A DNA stretch of 34,164 bases from positions 1-34,164 of the forward strand of contig JBCBGM010000029.1 of NCBI GenBank assembly GCA_038526735.1, in the 5' to 3' direction. Both the position numbers and the translations under genes were made by a program. A model generated the notes under the pieces. The model had not been told where the DNA came from. It saw nothing but the letters and a program-made list of their open reading frames with translations, and did no database searches. Positions 33,277 to 34,164 of the stretch are shown here, in pieces (within the stretch, counting starts at the first letter, position 1; every line of letters starts with the position of its first letter). This DNA is from Rubricella sp038526735 (GTDB lineage: Bacteria > Pseudomonadota > Alphaproteobacteria > Rhodobacterales > Rhodobacteraceae).

Positions 33277-33723
33277 ATGTTGAAGCACACTCTCCCCGCG
33301 GTCATCGCCCTTTGCGCCACAGCTGTCGCCGCAAGCTCCTCGGATCTCGTGCATCCAGACCTGCGTTCCGACGACCGGCATTACACATCTGAGGAGTGGA
33401 ACGACCTCGCCGCTGGCAAAACGCTCTACTATTTTATCGACGGGCAGTTTTTCGGGCGGGAGTATTACGGCTTTACAGGGCAGTTTGTGCGCTTTCAGCA
33501 TGTGAGCGGCATCTGCTTTGATGGGCAGTGGTGGCATGACGCGGAGGCGCAGGCATTTTGCTTTGCCTGGCCCGAAGAAACCTCCTGTTTTCATCATGTT
33601 GCGCGGGGCGATGAGATCGTTGTGCTCTCGGCGGATCAAGCAGAGGACGGGCATTGGGGCGTTCAAACCGTCGAACAAATCACACCGGGTGGATTTTCAT
33701 GCGACAGCGCACTTACCAGTTAA
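33277..33723 (+). CDS. Exported Cys-containing protein, tandem paralogue 1
   Basis: A 148-residue protein with a signal peptide (MLKHTLPAVIALCATAVAASSS). The mature part includes EEWNDLAAGKTLYYFIDGQFFGREYYG, SGICFDGQWW, AFCFAWPEETSCFHHVARGDEIVVLSA and a terminal FSCDSALTS. It shares with the next gene the order: (E/Y)xxxGxTLxFxxxGxxxGxExY...GxCxxGxW...CFxYxxxxxxCWxxxxxGDxI. Cysteines in matching positions suggest disulfides. The family is not known to me. The stop overlaps the next gene's start region by 25 nt, so the two are coupled. Confidence 0.7.
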   Translation: MLKHTLPAVIALCATAVAASSSDLVHPDLRSDDRHYTSEEWNDLAAGKTLYYFIDGQFFGREYYGFTGQFVRFQHVSGICFDGQWWHDAEAQAFCFAWPEETSCFHHVARGDEIVVLSADQAEDGHWGVQTVEQITPGGFSCDSALTS

Positions 33724-34106
33724 CCTTTGCATTGACCGTGCTCGGTGTCGCGGCCGTAGCCGACACCCCAGTCGATCTGGAGTGGTTTGAGGAGTATGCC
33801 CAGGGCTCCACCCTGCATTTTGAGCGTGGCGGAGACTATGCAGGGGCAGAGCAATTCTTGGACGATCGGCGGGTGATCTGGCAGTTCCCGGATGGCACCT
33901 GCGTGCCGGGTGGTTGGTATATAGAGGCGGGGGCGATGTGTTTTGTCTATGCCCACAGCACCGATGACCCGCAGTGCTGGCAAATGCTGCAGGTCGGCGA
34001 TGACATCATCGCGCGGCTTGTGAACGCAGAGAATGACACCGGCGATATCCGCATCACCCGGCAAACCAATGTGCCGCTCAGCTGCGGGCCGGCCTCAGGC
34101 GCTTAA
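33699..34106 (+). CDS. Exported Cys-containing protein, tandem paralogue 2
   Basis: A 135-residue protein. The ATG at 33699 was chosen because a signal peptide follows (MRQRTYQLTFALTVLGVAAVA); upstream in-frame starts lie inside the first paralogue. The mature part reads LEWFEEYAQGSTLHFERGGDYAGAEQF, WQFPDGTCVPGGWYIEAGAMCFVYAH, DPQCWQMLQVGDDIIARL and a terminal SCGPASGA. It mirrors the preceding protein segment by segment and has Cys at the same points. Function unknown; a small secreted domain possibly stabilised by disulfides is inferred. Its TAA overlaps a convergent stop by 4 nt (TTAA). Confidence 0.7.
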   Translation: MRQRTYQLTFALTVLGVAAVADTPVDLEWFEEYAQGSTLHFERGGDYAGAEQFLDDRRVIWQFPDGTCVPGGWYIEAGAMCFVYAHSTDDPQCWQMLQVGDDIIARLVNAENDTGDIRITRQTNVPLSCGPASGA

Positions 34107-34164
34107 AACAGCGAGCCTTGGCTGGGTTTTTTCGGCGGAGGCTTCTTGGCGGCGCGCGGCGGCT
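34103..34164 (-). CDS. C-terminal end of a minus-strand gene (5' part outside window)
   Basis: Reading the right edge on the minus strand gives PPRAAKKPPPKKPSQGSLF and a TAA at 34105-34103. The lysine/proline-rich tail ending in GSLF is protein-like, and the stop overlaps the convergent gene's TAA by 4 nt, as at three other sites in the window. Too short to identify. Confidence 0.45.
   Translation of the reverse strand, partial: PPRAAKKPPPKKPSQGSLF

Overview
The window looks like about 34 kb of chromosome from a Rhodobacterales (Roseobacter-group) alphaproteobacterium. The evidence is a uniformly GC-rich composition, the SRP RNA–dnaX–ybaB synteny, a TAXI-type TRAP transporter, cytochrome c maturation genes beside acnA, and urease gene order typical of that order. 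No integrase, transposase, tRNA, rRNA or CRISPR array was seen. The taxonomic call is inference from gene content.

Layout. 1-1230 (+): the 3' end of an EamA/DMT permease overlapping an LpxL-like lipid A acyltransferase. 1235-7086 (-): acnA, a frameshifted RTX calcium-binding protein gene, and three small exported or membrane proteins (one unidentified, one isoprenylcysteine methyltransferase-like, one DUF1223). 7272-8584 (+): ccmA-ccmB, without ccmC. 8581-9804 (-): a Gph-like HAD phosphatase and a CNHC thioredoxin-fold protein. 9923-10810 (+): a second EamA permease. 10912-14262 (+): nadA, a CAP-domain lipoprotein and nadB, behind a perfect palindrome. 14506-17769 (+): a TAXI binding protein and its fused TRAP permease. 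17991-20553 (-): a NitT/TauT-type ABC importer. 20761-27838 (+): a urease cluster ureD, ureA, (34-aa ORF), (80-aa ORF), ureB, (189-aa ORF), ureC, [brnT* brnA, DUF1127-like], ureE, ureF, ureG. 27835-32709 (mostly -): a DUF442 phosphatase-like protein divergent from an ArsR regulator, DUF1007, ybaB, a PilJ-sensor-domain protein, dnaX and the SRP RNA. 32856-34106 (+): a small secreted or membrane protein, a cluster of five inverted repeats, and two tandem paralogous Cys-containing exported proteins. A probable C-terminus of a minus-strand gene sits at the right edge.

How the genes work together. nadA and nadB make quinolinate from aspartate for NAD. The urease genes encode the three subunits plus all four nickel-insertion factors (D, E, F, G). 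The divergently oriented ABC importer shares the upstream region with ureD, but its substrate cannot be read from sequence. ccmA/ccmB form part of the haem exporter for cytochrome c maturation. The ArsR/DUF442 pair resembles the BigR/SqrR persulfide-sensing loci.

The most unusual items are: a BrnT-BrnA toxin-antitoxin module with its own palindromic promoter inside the urease cluster, whose toxin gene carries an in-frame TGA while family-like sequence continues past it; an ArsR regulator with Gly exactly where the second SqrR/BigR sensing Cys should be; the inverted-repeat cluster beside a tandem pair of unknown exported proteins; an RTX gene broken at a C7 tract; and a roughly 70-residue extra segment in the TRAP permease. 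I see no clearly new multi-gene system.
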